Source: Nereocystis luetkeana (lineage: Eukaryota > Sar > Phaeophyceae > Laminariales > Laminariaceae). Taken from it: 64,000 nt of DNA. The DNA lies in NCBI GenBank assembly GCA_031213475.1, contig JARUPZ010000021.1, forward strand, positions 3,493,545 to 3,557,544, read 5' to 3'. A program made the position numbers and the translations under genes. Below the pieces are notes generated by a model. The model was given only the letters and a program-made list of their open reading frames with translations. It made no database searches and had not been told where the DNA came from. Below are positions 31,289-43,975 of the stretch, in pieces. Each line of letters starts with the position of its first letter. Position 1 is the stretch's first letter.

Positions 31289-31966
31289 ATAGGTTTCTTG
31301 CCCTCACCACGCCAGACAGAGCGCCCGATCTGGTTCAAAAAATAGAGATGAAAGAGGGTCGTTTTTTTTTTTTACTCGCTTCGGCTGCTTTTTGTCGCCT
31401 ACCCTGAGGCTTGGCGTGAGCTACCAAGGGTTGTTGCTTCACGATCTTCCCGAGTTGTACTTTGCGGAAGACCAAGCGCGCCTCGCCGCGGGCCTGGCAG
31501 CCCCGTCAGAAAAGCACCCCACAACGACCCAAACTTCTGTCAGCAGGAGCTCGTAGTACAAAAGGCATTGACTATCGGGAGAGTGGGATTTTCTTGAATG
31601 CCCAAAATTCCTGCAAAATTGTCCAAAAAACATCAAACAATTTCGACGCCACTTTTCAAATTTTGGATTTTGATTTTACACGTATGAATTATTTGGGTTG
31701 TTTGATATATTGGGTCCAGTCGAAGTCGGAGCTTTTCGAACACAAACAACTAAAGGTCTGCTGACGCTGTGTGCTGCTGTAGACCGTAGACCGTAGACCG
31801 TAGATGTGTGATGGCGTATAGGGTATAGGGCACGCGGGGCAGGGTCAAAGCTTGGTTGTGTTGGGGTGCACAGAGTTTGAAAACCACCGTCGCCGGTTTC
31901 GTTGTCTCCAGCCAGGTGGGCGTGGTAGTAAAACGGACGCCGACACGGCTCTGCTTACACGGCGCG
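31289..31966. promoter_or_regulatory. Shared divergent promoter region
   Basis: 678 bp between the start codons of two genes on opposite strands. It includes T-runs near 31,360 and three copies of GTAGACC around 31,780-31,802. No clear TATA box was recognised. Shared control is inferred from position only. Confidence 0.45.
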
Positions 31967-32094
31967 ATGATGGCGATCAAGGCAGTGATCGTCCTCCTGT
32001 TGGGCTCAAAGTATTGTGGGGTGGCGGAAGCATTTGGTTCATCAGCAGCAGCCTGGACACACAACAGTCGGCAGCTCCTCCCACGTCGAGCAGG
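31967..32094 (+). CDS. First exon of a probable plastid-targeted protein
   Basis: The ATG at 31,967 opens MMAIKAVIVLLLGSKYCG, then VAEAFGSSAAAW and a basic, Ser-containing stretch, ending GCAGG|GTGAGC in phase 2 (42 codons and 2 nt). A lysine plus a hydrophobic core and a small-residue cleavage site with Phe at +1 (VAEA|FGSS) match the bipartite presequence known for nuclear-encoded plastid proteins of heterokont algae: signal peptide for the outer membranes, then a transit peptide beginning with Phe. The mature protein was not found. An acceptor at 32,143 (TTCCCAG|) would open a Cys-rich frame that does not look convincing. Head-to-head with the large chromatin gene. An ordinary secreted protein is the main alternative. 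Confidence 0.5.
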
Positions 32095-33838
32095 GTGAGC
32101 GTCAGCCGTGTGACCAAACGAGCGGCACGCAACTCTTCCCAGTTTACGGAACAGCTATGTCAGAGAGACCAAGTCGTGCGATTTTTTCCACCAGCAGATC
32201 TTGTGCCACTGCTACTGCTGCGTCTGCGCTGCTGCCTTGTCTGTGCAGCTCGGAGGAGGAGCAAATGGGTGTTCGCTCGTTGGCTCGCTCTGGTTGATGT
32301 GTGGCATGTTTGGTGTCCCTCCAGGTGCCCTTTATAGGCCGGACAGACCGGTCGTTCTTAGGAATCCTCTCCGCTCTCCGCTGTGCTCTGACCTTACCCG
32401 ACCCGCAGGCCTCGGGAAGCTGCTGTGGCTCTCGGGAAAGTACAGGCTAGGATGGCCGACGCAGGTGCGACAGACACATTGCAACCATTAGCATTCACAC
32501 AGTAGCGGTAGCACTAAACTTCAAATCGCGATCGGTGCACTGCAATGCTCTACTCGTATTATTGCATATTTTTCGTGTATGCTATGTTGTTCCAAGTGAG
32601 TTCGGGGTTCGGAGTTCGGAACTTCGTGGGGCCCCCCAGCTATGGATATCATAAAACAGCCGGGTCATACCCGTTGAGTGCGCAACGAATCTGTGTGCAT
32701 AGTCCTTACCTGGTGTGCAATATGCACACACATATCTATGTGCATGTACCCATAGGCTGCATTCCTTGGTTTGGAGACGTATTACCTGGCATCGCGTTTG
32801 CTTGTACGAGCAAACTGCAGAGTACCACCCCTCGTAGCAGTAGAAGACACGATCCCACACTCTCTACACCAGATAACGTAGGTAGAAAAGGCTTTTGGTG
32901 ACTTGCTGGCATCCACACCAGCAGCCCGAAAATTGGCTGCCTTTTTTATTTGCATACCTGGTACCTGGTACGTAGCGAACGAGTTGTTTTCGGAAGAAAA
33001 GCCGCGCTATTTTTTCTTCGCGCATGGCCCGGCCCCTGCAGGACAGAGAGGGAGACCCAGTGAGACTTTGGATCGTTCTGCAGGTCAACTAGTTCCTGCT
33101 GTGCTGATATTGTTTTTACCTGGTACGAAACACGGGTACCAGCGGTTCGATGTACATACCCTGCAGCAGTATCTAAAAACACGCACCAGACGAATGTCAG
33201 ACCCGGTTTCCTCCAAAGCATGCGGGGCACAAATGACGAAAATTGTGGCTTTGGAAAGATTTTCGTCGAGAAGGTTGCGTAGACCGCATCGCTCGGCGTA
33301 TTCATTACATACACCCTGCCCCATTTGCCGAGAAACCCAGCTTTGAAATTCGTCCGAGGGGGTGTGATATTCAACCACCCTACCAGGTACCAGGTACCTG
33401 GTACCCTGGTACCAGGTATATAATAGTGTGTGATACGGCGGTAGCTCTTCTGTGCGATTTGAATTAAAAAAAGCGTTTCTTATTCGCACGAAGTACTTAC
33501 CGGTACTCTTTGCTCGCTTGCGAGGACCACCAGATACACCACAAAGCAAAACCACTACAGCAGCACAGCTGTTATGCCGCGGTGATGTTGTGCTGTCGTA
33601 TATCGTGATATATCCCGTAATGGCTCACAAAATGTCACGCGTAAGAACTCGCAGCCTTGTCTCTTGTTTTTCTTTCTCGCGTATCATATACCAGGTATAC
33701 GAGGATGATTTCATATTCAGGTTTCCATATTATACGCCTGTTGTTCTAAGTACGTTCTGAGTTCCGCAGCAGAGTTCCGAGTGCTGCTTTCAAGTATGTA
33801 TGGTTCCCGGGGAAGAGATACGCATACTCGTAGTGCCG
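32095..33838. other. Intergenic or intronic, mostly unassigned
   Basis: It may be the intron of the 31,967 gene. It holds a repeat of unknown kind at 33,215-33,373, shared with 57,655-57,797, and a dense cluster of TACCTGGTA words at 32,955-33,420. No exon could be supported. Confidence 0.4.
33215..33373 (+). repeat. Dispersed repeat E, copy 1
   Basis: GTGGCTTTGGAAAGAT through CCGAGGGGGTGTG, shared with 57,655-57,797 in the same orientation. Family unknown. Confidence 0.6.
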
Positions 33839-34168
33839 GTCGCCCCGGTGGTTCAAGTGGTTAACCTCGAATTCTACTTGTTTGAGTCCTGGCTTCGAGC
33901 CCCAGGTGGGTCGGACTTTGACTTTATTTGCAAAAATAAAAATAAAAAAGGATTCAATTAATTGTTGAGAGCGCCTTGCAGCGTGGGTAGGCACAATTCG
34001 ATGCGAGTCGACGAGGGAAGAAAACGCTGAAATCTTCTCGCGATAAAAAAATGAAGGCACGTACCGTAGCGGGAAGGGGGGAGAAGAGCCTGCTATGTGA
34101 CCCCGGATCTGAGTTACGAGTTGGAAGGAGAGAGAGAAGAAGATGTGCGAAGATAATGAATGGGATGG

Positions 34169-34204
<36 letters not shown>
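33839..34204 (+). mobile_element. tRNA-headed SINE family 1, full copy with poly-A
   Basis: The head carries a perfect A box TGGTTCAAGTGG (33,849-33,860) and a near-perfect B box GGCTTCGAGCCC (33,891-33,902), 30 bp apart, with a T-arm-like stem. An AT-rich spacer and a conserved body follow (GAGAGCGCCTTGCAGCGTG, GTGACCCCGGATCTGAG, AATGAATGGGAT), then about 36 A. Length about 365 bp. Such elements are transcribed by RNA polymerase III and moved by a partner LINE; no LINE was seen here. Confidence 0.88.
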
Positions 34205-34206
<2 letters not shown>

Positions 34207-35535
34207 GATGAATAGCATCTTCATCAGTATCATACAGCATATATCAGACGTCGCTCCGCCAGTCCAGCGTAGAGCTGGAGATATCGAAATATCGAACGAT
34301 GGCGAACTGCCTTACGCTGTTCGATCTTCGATGGATGGCGAAACTTCCGCTTCTGCTGTTCAATCGTGCTCCGTGCACCATGCTGTCCAATGATGTCGAA
34401 TTACGGCTAAAATACGAAAGAGCCCGTGTGTTTCCACGTTAAATTTGTAGACTTGACGAGAAAATGAGTTCAAAATTACAAGATTACGGGTAGTTACGTA
34501 ATTACCACAACAATAGCTGGGGACGTTTTACGTTTTACCCCTTCAGTAGCAAGTACACGTACATTCATACACACGTATTCGCGCACAAATCACTTGGAAA
34601 CAGAGTTGAATGATTTTTTGCAATGAGATAACGGTATTGAACGGGTCGAAAGCTGTCGCGCACTCCAGCGTGCTTGGTCTGCTTAGCTAGCCAAGCCGTC
34701 ATCGGCATTGTGGCAGTTGGTCACAGGACCACAGCGTAAACTCAGAGTCAATTTTGGGGGCTGGGCACTGGTCAGCCTCAATCAGTGGATATTGGCACAA
34801 TAATGCTACGATTAGTCTTGCTATTAATAGTGGACACCCCCGTGGGCGCTATGGTTTTCAGGCGTAAAAAGACGTCCCGCTACTATGTGGCGGGGGGCGC
34901 TCTGAAAAACAATTTCGGACACTATATTTTCGCCCTCCAATCCGACCAAAAAAAACACGTCTGGCTGGACGTTTGCCCGATCGATATATATATGCTGGGC
35001 TGTCTTTTCTGGTCTTCTGTAGGCAAGCCCCTCACGGTCGCGTGCACATCAGTATGAGCTGATATGCCGGCCCCACCCCAATACATGTATTGCGTGGCTG
35101 GGTGGCATATATTTCCCAAGGGCCGCACGTCTCCAAACGAAAAACGTTCTCGTCTGATGTTTGTTTCGCTGCTGTGGCGCAAACATATAGCTACCCACAT
35201 CAATATTTCCTACGAGAAAAAACATCCCCTTGTCGTATTCCGAAACAGCTCCATTTCCCACATTCGAATGACTTGCCAGCTCGGCCCCGTCCCGTTTGCC
35301 CCTTTAATTTGAAAGGAGGGGGCCTTTTCTTGTGGGGCCAAATCGTTTTTCGCATATCTGTTATGACCGCGGGCGTTCACTCCGGATTTTGCCCTCTTTC
35401 CCTTGAAATGGTACCCCGTGTCAATTACTACAGCAGTACGTGGGATCGCTACCGCGGTATATATGTATCATACATACTGGCTGCATCAGCAATCGGCAAT
35501 CGGTATACTTGATTACATCTGTATTACGGTTTATT
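34205..35535. other. Intergenic, nothing recognised
   Basis: AT-rich sequence without a supported gene. A 90-codon open frame at 34,785-35,057 has a hydrophobic start and then VFRRKKTSRYYVAGG. It is not conserved with anything else in the window and has no splice context. Confidence 0.4.
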
Positions 35536-35671
35536 AACCCTTTTAGAACCGCAGTCCCGTTTTGGGGATAGGCTACTTGAACCCTTTTAGAACCGCAGTC
35601 CCGTTTTGGGGATAAACTACTTGAAGTTTGAGTGGTTTATCCCCAAATGAGGCTGCAGTTTTAAAAGGGTC
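35536..35671. mobile_element. Family B hairpin MITE with an extra left arm in tandem
   Basis: A left arm (35,536-35,579) is followed directly by a full element (35,580-35,671). Both begin AACCCTTTTAGAACCGCAGT. The element ends CAGTTTTAAAAGGGTC. Confidence 0.8.
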
Positions 35672-36560
35672 AATAGTTATGTGATATGTTTGTGATTTTC
35701 GCACTTTTTCGAGCATATCTCTTCGTCCAAGCACTTTTGGTGGAACGCCAACTCGTCGATACGGGAAGCCCGGCCGGACACATCGGTCGAGGTCCGGGCG
35801 CGATCCGTGCACTCTAAAGCGAGTGGCAAACCCTGACAAAGATTTTTTCGGGCGGAAGTGGATAAGACGATTTCCCTGCTTTGAAGGTTTTATTTTATTT
35901 TTGTCCCGTACCAGTACATATAAACGTATCGGTGAAATGTCGTCTTTTTGCCCCTTCTTGATTGTCGTACCTGGTATGTACGTACCGGTATCATTTCGGG
36001 GGGCTGAAGCTAAACTCCGGTACACCTAATCCATTTGGGTCAAAGTCAGGTACTTCGTAAATATTGAAATTATAGTGCCGCACCATACCTGGAACCCCCT
36101 CGACGCGGGGCGGGGCAGACGAATTGCCGTGTTTGTCCAACGGTGCTGTAATATGACTCCTGTGACGATAGAAAACAACAGAGCATAACACTACTTACAG
36201 ATATCTCACTCTCTGAGTTCCCACTTGGACAACACCTCCTTTGATTACCTGCCGGACCTTTCCTGCGGTTCTTGGTTTTCTCCTTTTGTTTTGCGCTTTC
36301 AGTTGTTTTTTCCCTGTTTTCTTCTTTCGTTTCGTATGCGCGCGTGTACTTAGAGCACGGCACCACGGGCGAGCCCGGCGCCATCGCGGGTGACTGCGGG
36401 TGCTGGTGGGTAGAGGGGGGGTTGGAAGGAGCGCGGTCGTCGTTTTCGTGGCTAGGCGTCGCGTGTGCCTCGAGACACGAGGGATGCATGAATGAGCTCT
36501 GTCTTGCCTCCATTTGTGGGATTGGATAGAGTATGTACGAGTCTATAATATAAAGATCGT
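35672..36560. other. Intergenic, one weak minus-strand ORF
   Basis: A 147-codon minus-strand frame at 36,070-36,513 begins with ATG and is Pro/Ser then Lys/Glu rich, with possible GTAAGT donors near 36,200. It could be a first exon, but no partner exon was found. Confidence 0.3.
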
Positions 36561-36619
36561 TCGGGAATGCGAGATAATATTCAAGCAGTGCTTATTTTTG
36601 CGACCAAGCTGAAGTTTAC

Positions 36620-36840
36620 AGAGAGAGCTACGCAATCTGAGCACCGACATCGTCGACCTGGCGAACGAGGGCCACGGCGAGCACCGGGCTTAACGCGAAG
36701 CAGTCGACGGGGCTCACTACTCTGTGGCAGAGAGGGAGGAAAGCTTTACCCGGACCGAATGGGTGGCGAGGTGGTCGCGAGAGGGGCGGGCAGCGTACGA
36801 GGCTGGGAGAGAAGCTCTACTGCTGTTCGATTTTTTTCTT
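36620..36840 (+). pseudogene. Degraded protein-coding fragment, unknown
   Basis: One frame reads LRNLSTDIVDLANEGHGEH and, further on, EREESFTRTEWVARWSREGR and AAYEAGREALLLFDFF. These are protein-like in composition and differ from surrounding repeats, but the frame is interrupted. Family not recognised; the source could be a host gene or an element. Confidence 0.3.
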
Positions 36841-38895
36841 TTTTGAACGGTACAAGGTGTTCCAATCAGACAGGAAAATATTGCATGAGAGGGGACGGGG
36901 ATTTTTTTTCTTTCCGATATTTTCAGTTATTTTTCATTGTTTTTGAGGTGCTCCTGGGCCGTGCTGTGCTTTCTCTTTCGCACATACAGCATATCACACG
37001 AAGAAAATGATAACCCTACCTGGTTACGTGCGTACGGCATGCGGCGTTCGGGTTGTTTGCCTGGATGGGGCATGGAGCTCATCGGGCGGAACCGTCCGCG
37101 ACGCGAAGGGCTTGTAGGTACATAGAGTACTTCACGACAACTCAAGCATATCGATCGTACACCCCAAAGAAGAAAAGTGAGATCACCGTACTTGTTTTCT
37201 GGTATGTATAAATACGTATCAGGTACGTAAAATCCGTACCAGGTACGTTCGTACGAGTACAGCAGAGGATATACACCAGAATTGCAACCGAGGGACCGAT
37301 GACGCAAACGCAGAAAAAAACATTGTACGTATGGCATCTCTGGTTCGAAATCGCCCAAAATCAGTTGAAAGCTAGACAGGGTAGATAAAGTCAGGTATAC
37401 CCTGGCCTTTTCGAGCCTAAATCAGGTGCGATGTCAGTGTGGCCAATGGCCAACAGGAGGGCTCCTGGCGTCTGATTTGTACTTGTTTTTAGAACGTACC
37501 AGGTATCCCAAAAGTGGCCAGGTATACATGATTTTGGCTAAAAGTCATGGTTCTCGTCTGGACACAGCACAGACAACAGACAAGACAGCAGCAGCAGAGC
37601 AGAGAGCGTGCTTATCCCCAGTTGCCTACAACACTACAACCCAGCCGTCCAGCAGCAGTAGCGGCGGGAAGTCACGTGCGCGTGTGGCAGGTCCACATGC
37701 GCGAAGGTCTTCGCTGTACTGAGTGGCTATTAATAGTTGGTTTATCTGAGCCTGAGATCGATCACCCCGCACCAGCAATCAAATGACATCATGCTCTGCG
37801 CTTGCTTGCTGTATGTGACTTAATACTGGTTTTTAGTGTGGAACACTCAGCCCTGCACCCTCGACGGCGCACGTTTTGCCCTGCTTTGACTGCTGGCCTC
37901 TCCGCTGCTGCGAGCATCGCACTGCTGTTTCACTGCTGTTGCTGTGCTGCTGTCTATGGCAAGCGGAAGAAGAGCACAGCAGCAGTAGAAATTATTTCCC
38001 CGTCACGCTGTAACACAACAAAGATGCCCGGACGCATGTATCATGTACGTACTCGTATCATATCCATGATGTGACCGCATTCAGCATAGCAAGGTAAGGC
38101 CACTTCTTATGCAGTCGGAAACTAGGATTGAAAAAGCCGGTTTCCGATCGGTTATTTTTCCGACTGGATTGCGAATAGCTACCCTTCTTTTTATCGTCCG
38201 TCGGATCGGATATACAGCAGTTATTGTGTTTTTTCTGGAGACCAGGAGACGCTTGATGCAAGTGAGTGAGTGTGGCTTGACCACTGCTGTGGCAACGTGA
38301 AAAAAGGGTAGGGTAGACGGAACTCGGTTCCAAACTGCTTCGCCATAATGTTCGTGGGGTCAGAGAGGTCTTCATCCTACAGCAGCAGCTGCGCCCAACC
38401 ACACATATATGCTGACGGCTCGCTTCTTCCTCGAGCAGCGTGTGAGCTTCACACGCGGGGCGTTCTCCCCCATCTCGTCCTCGAGGCCATCAAGACGCTG
38501 GGTTTCTTCGACAGTTGCCAAAGCTACAGCCAGCGCAGCAGTTGGCAAAATGTCATCATCGATACCGCACACTGCGGCCAGCGGGTGCTGTCACGTGCTG
38601 CTGACGGACATAGATGAGGATATATCACGCTGACTCGAGCCGAGCAGCAGCAGAAGTGACAGCAGCCAAGCGAGCGTCACGGATGTTGTGGTGTGGGGTT
38701 GTGTCGTATGTCGTGTTGTTGTGTGGGTGATACTCGTACGAGTATGCGGCTGGACTTTCTGACATTTCCGATGCACGAATCCGACTGACGAGTTGGATCG
38801 GAAATCTCAGTTTTTCGACTGTCTGGTCCTGCTGGAAATCATAATCGTTTTTTTATTGAAAAGGCGCTTTTTCAACTGCATAAGATTGCACACCT
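36841..38895. other. Intergenic with short repeats
   Basis: It contains the short repeat at 37,835-37,890 shared with 45,632-45,686, a CCAAAAGTGGCCAGGT segment at about 37,505 shared with about 45,900, and a 66-codon minus frame (38,372-38,572) of balanced composition without support. Confidence 0.4.
37835..37890 (+). repeat. Short dispersed repeat, copy 1
   Basis: CCTGCACCCTCGACGGCGCA and GTTTTGCCCTGCTTTGAC correspond to 45,632-45,686. Confidence 0.55.
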
Positions 38896-40402
38896 AGGAC
38901 AGATCAGACCCCATTTCCGGGATCTAGATCTTTTGGGGCAGATATATCCCTGATCTACAGGGATCTGCGGGATCTAGATCTTGTTTGCTGTATAGGATCT
39001 GTGCGATCTAGATCCTATGTACACGTTTGCCTGGGTAGGATCTGTATTATTTAGATCTTATGTACATGTTTCCGTGTGTGGGATCTATATGACCTAGATC
39101 TTACACACGTTTGCCCGGGCATGATCTGTGTGATCCGCCTGATCTGCACATGTTTGACTGGTGAGATATACCTGGTATATGATCAGCGAGATCTAGATCA
39201 GATATGCCTGAAAGAGTCTGCATGATCTAGATCTTACATACATGTTTCGGTCGGTGGGATCTGTATGATCTGGGTCATAGAGACATGTTTCGCCAGGTGG
39301 GATCTGCAGATCTGCGTGATCTGCACATGTTTGATAACTTTAAGTGGGATCTGTATGATCTAGATCTTTCATACATGTTTCGCCAGGTGGGATCTGGGTG
39401 ATCTGCACATACATGTTTGCCAAGTGGGATCTGTTCTGATCCGCATGATCTGCCACATTGTACTCGTAGATGAAGATGTAGATGTTTATGTTTGCTCGCG
39501 GGTGAATATATGCGTTGGCTCGTGTATACCGACACCGTTGTATACGAGATCTGACATACTTTGACGACATCGCTGCCCACGGTGGTGGTGGCGGCTAGCA
39601 GCTCAAGCTCCCCCCCATCAACCACACAGCCACAGCTGCACAAGCACGCCGTCGCTTACAAACCACGTGCGGTATGACAACTGTCGGGGGCGGGCTCTGA
39701 TAGTGGCACTGGGGCAGCAGATGATGTCGGCAGCGGGCCGGAAGTGGGTTGGTTCCCCGGCGGATCCCGGAGGCGAACCGATCGAGTTGGATCTTGCACA
39801 CACATTCGCCGGTGTGCGATCTGTATGGTCTAGATCGCACACACACGTTTGCCCGGGTGGGATCTGTATCATCTAGACCTTACACATACATGTTTCGCCC
39901 GGTGGGATTCGCATGATCTGCGTGATCTGTACATGTTCGCCGGGTGGGATCTGTATAATCTGCGTGACCTGCACTTGTTTCACCAGATGGGGTCTGTATG
40001 GTCTAGATCCTACATACATGTTTGCCCGGGTATGATCTGCCTGATCTGCACTTGTTTGCCTGGTGGGATATATATGATCTGCGAGATCTAGATCGTATAT
40101 GCCCGGAGGGATCTGTATGATCTAGATCCTACATACATGTTTCGGTGGGTGGGGTCTGTATGATCTAGATCATACATACATGTTTCGCCAGGTGGGTTCT
40201 GCAGATCTGCGTGATCTGCATATGTTTCAGAAGGTGGGATCTGTATGATCTGCCTGAACTGCACATGTTTGCCGGATGGGATCTGTGTGATCTGCATGAT
40301 CTGCACATGTTTCGCCGGGTGGGATCTGTATGATCTAGATCTTGTGGACAACTTTTTCGTATCTGTGAAAAAGGATCTAGATGATCTAGATCGTGATCTG
40401 TC
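38896..40402. repeat. GATC-rich satellite
   Basis: About 1.5 kb of irregular tandem units of roughly 40-50 bp built on GGGATCTGTATGATCTAGAT and ACATACATGTTTCGCC. GATC occurs several times per unit, often as the palindrome GATCTAGATC. A single-copy stretch at about 39,450-39,790 interrupts the array. No coding content. Confidence 0.85.
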
Positions 40403-43400
40403 CTAGGTATGTAAGTACTCTCGCATTTACGACCTCGATTTGTCTACATCCTCGGTCATTACGGGAATGCGCGGAGCTTTGTTGCTGGTACTCTGAATAT
40501 TATTCCACTGCTTTCTTTTTCTGCACTCAAACCTGGTGTATGTCTAGTGTATCTCTTGGTGGCACTGTCGCATTTACGGCCTCGATTTGCCGACATCCTC
40601 GTTGACTACGGGCATGCGCGGAGCCAAGGCGGGCGTCAGCCCGCCACGTCGATTCCCTTTTATATGTTTTGCTATGACAGAGTCGTCGCGCGGGTGTTTC
40701 GATGTTCATGGTATTCCCGTGTCCCCTCTGTTGTTGAGGTGGCGTGTTTCAAGATGAAAAACGAGTACGCACAATAAATACATTTGCTCCTGCCCGTTTT
40801 TCAGAACTCTCTTGGACTGCGACAGCATGGCAACAACTAGTGACACATCAAACTGGGAATGATCGAGAGTGTCTAGCTCTCAGCCTGCATCCAGTAGTCG
40901 GGCTCGCCCCATGCTGCACCTTTGTAGCCCGGTAACCCGGTACCTAAACTTCATCTGGATTGCCTTGAGAAATGGCGTCGTCGGCACGAGACAGTAGACT
41001 ACAACTGTAGATCGCACCGGTTGTTTCATCTGCCGAGACAGGCTCACGGCAACCTCGGTGAAGACTTTTGCTTAGATTGTTGTTTTTTCTGGTCGTTTTC
41101 GCTTCTTTGTTTTCACTCGTTCAACCCGTGAGTAATTCCGAGAGTTCTCCATCGGCTGTGCCAGCACAGCCGCTTGGGCTACGTTACCACCCACTGACGA
41201 GTCCCGCGAGATACGGTAGCGGCCACAGCCCCGGTAGGCACTAGCCACGATGATAGCAATGGTAGCAGTACGACACCTGCAGCAGTTGCCCTGCCTACAG
41301 ACTCAAGCGTAGTCCCTGACTTCCTCGTGTATTTTGATCGAATTTGCGATTTGTCACAAAATGTTCACCTGTGCGCCAACCCCTGTTTGAAATCACCGTC
41401 CGTTCCTGGATCGCTCGACCTCAACGTGACCTCTACCTCGAGTGATTACGCTGCTGCACAAGCGCTCGACCCCAGTCTGCCCTCTTCCCAGCCTCGTGTG
41501 CTGACGTAACCCCAGCCCTGTGCGCTGCTGTAGCGATGGCCCTAGATAATTATTTGGCTCAACTTTCCCCGTGGTCCCATTTGAGGGTTGAGGACCTTCC
41601 CCACTAGTCCTCGTTCGCCGTCGGTCCCAGCTGCACGCTCGCCCGACATAATGACCTCTCCCTCGTGCGAGTCTAGCACGGCCCACACGTTGGATGTCAT
41701 CCTGACACCTCTGTAATAACTACATACTGTTGCAGCTCGTACCGCGGAGGTCGATCCGACGGTGTCTATCGCGCGTCCACGCACAGTCGATGACGCTACG
41801 GTGCATGTTGAGATATCGCGTGAGAACAGCGAACTTCCACAACGTGCACCCGCCCAAGGCCCACCCCCGAATCCAGAATTTTGAAGGTGCGGCCTCCCTG
41901 CTTCCCAGCTTACGCCGCAGACTCTCGCTTGTGTCAGCCCCAGTGCCCGTGACCGCTGATGCTACCACCGCGAAACAAAGTATTGATAGTAGATTGTCAC
42001 CCGTGTCTGGCTTCGGGTCCTTCACCGGTGAAGGTTCTACTGCTGCCTCCATGTCCGACTTGGTTCGTACGAATCACGTCGCCACCCCGAGACCTGCAGC
42101 TGTCTGCTCGCAAAATTGTGGCAAAAAAACTATTCTTTGTCCGAATCTGGTAGACAGCTGCCGCAACTCCCAGCACCGACCGACGCGGTTGTGCACCCTG
42201 CACGATGCAAATACCTGGAGCGGACTCTGCCTGCCCGCCGAGGTGGCCTACCCATCAGGCATGCTGATCCATCCTGTTCACACACCAGTACCTTACCCAC
42301 GTGCTTGCCCTGCTCGTACAGCAGCACCGAGCACACGTACTGGTTTTGGTCGTGGCACTACCTCTTGCTTTACTGGCGACCCTTCAAGCAATTGTGACGC
42401 AAAAGACACCCCCACTTCGCCCAGCCCCACGACCCCAGAGATTGATCTCTCAAGCCAGAGCAATGTATCGCTGGACAACGATCAACCTTTGGTAGATGCT
42501 TCGGCCACCCTCTCGCAGCACAAGCTCGACGGCACCTGCACGCTGAGGCCATTCCTGCATTGCGGGATGCCCCTGAATCAACATTATCACTTGCTATTAG
42601 CAAAGGACGCCCAACTAGGGCATTATCACTTACTCCTATTAATGGTGCTGCAGCTGTCGATTCTGCCCGTGGCAGCCCCCTTCCTTCAATCAATCACGAT
42701 ACCGCTTCGTCTTCAAGCACGGACTGCTTCGCCGTATCTGCTCCTTCCCTTCCTCCGTGCCAAGTGGCTGCGTCTCTCCTGCCGCACTCCCACCCTCCAG
42801 CCACCGACTCCCCTCTCCCAATGGCGACCACTTCCCTCCCCCATGGATGCGGAGGTCGAATATAATGCTTCTGGCGACGACGCGCCGGAGGAGCCTTCCT
42901 GCCCGCCAACCGACATGACTCCGGACAGCCCCGCCGAGGAGGACAACCCGGAGGACAATGCGGACGTGAAGCCAGCTGGCCTTGTCCCCTCTGTCTACTG
43001 CGCAGCCATCACACCCACTCAATGGGCGGCGCTGCCCGCCGCTCTGCGGTTCGATATTACCCTCAAGGCACCGCTAACGGTGCGAATAGTCTATACATGG
43101 GACAAGGAGGCGATCGTACTCCAAAGGCGTCCCTGGAGAATGAGGCGTCACATGAAGCGATCCGGGCATGTACGCGCCTACGCAATAAGAGCCGAGGGAA
43201 GCTGGCAGCATTCGAGGACACCAAGGCCAAGCTTTTGACAGAAATGGCGGCGGTGGGGAAGGAGTTGGTGCAAACTCCTTCGACTACGACGCCTAGCGGC
43301 TGGAGGTCTCCGTGGTCGAAGCGGGTTGCACCAGCTCCTTCCCCGCCGCAGCCAGCTGCTGTCAAAGCTTGGCCTTGGTGTCCTCGAAAGCGGTCAGCAT

Positions 43401-43975
43401 GGCCGACTCCCACTGCGTAGGCACATACAGGCCCCGATCGCCTCATATGACGCCTAATCTCCAGACGCCTTTGGAGTACAAGAGCCTCCTCGTCCAACTT
43501 ATGGGCGTGTAGCACCGTTAGCGATGCCTTGCGGATAGTATCACACCGCAGATCGGCGGGCAACGCCGCCCATTGAGTCGGTGTGATGGCTGCGCAGTAA
43601 ACAGAAGGGACAGGGCTAGCTGGTTGCACGTCCGGATTGTCCTCCGGGGCGTCTTCCTTCTCCTCGGCAGAGCCGGTGGGAGTCGGGTCGGCTGGCGGGC
43701 TGGCAGGCTCCTCCGGCGCATCGTCGCCAGAAGCTTCAAAATAGATCTCCGCATCCACGGGGTCGTGGTCAGCAGTGGCCGCCTTGGGGGGAGGGGAGTC
43801 GATGCCTGGAGAGTCGGAGCGCGGCAAGAGAAAACCAGTCGCGGGCACGGAGGAAAGGGGAGGAGGTACGGATGAACAAATAGAGACTGACGACGAAGCG
43901 GCATCGTAACAAACGGCATCGCCGCCAGAACAGAGGTCGTTGGGTGTGAGTTCGAAACTTACGTCCACCATGAAA
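40403..43975. mobile_element. Fossil LTR-retrotransposon cluster (Ty3/gypsy-like gag pieces)
   Basis: An LTR-like block at about 40,670-40,960 resembles the LTRs near 53.3 and 54.9 kb. Within it lie two related gag-type fragments facing each other: plus strand about 42,840-43,100 and minus strand about 43,420-43,971. Both carry SVYCAAITPTQWAALPA and an acidic DDAPEEP region; a third relative is at 54.5 kb. A 56-bp segment at 40,421 is repeated at 40,567. No polymerase region was seen here, so the Ty3 assignment rests on the 54-kb relative. Broken in several places and clearly old. Confidence 0.65.

Noticed and set aside
33839-33915. Genuine tRNA genes at SINE heads
   Set aside because: The same head recurs with a shared body and poly-A; no terminator or mature acceptor stem.
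41730-43238. 502-codon ORF as a host gene
   Set aside because: Its end matches the gag-type fragments at 43.6 and 54.6 kb, so it belongs to a fossil retroelement.
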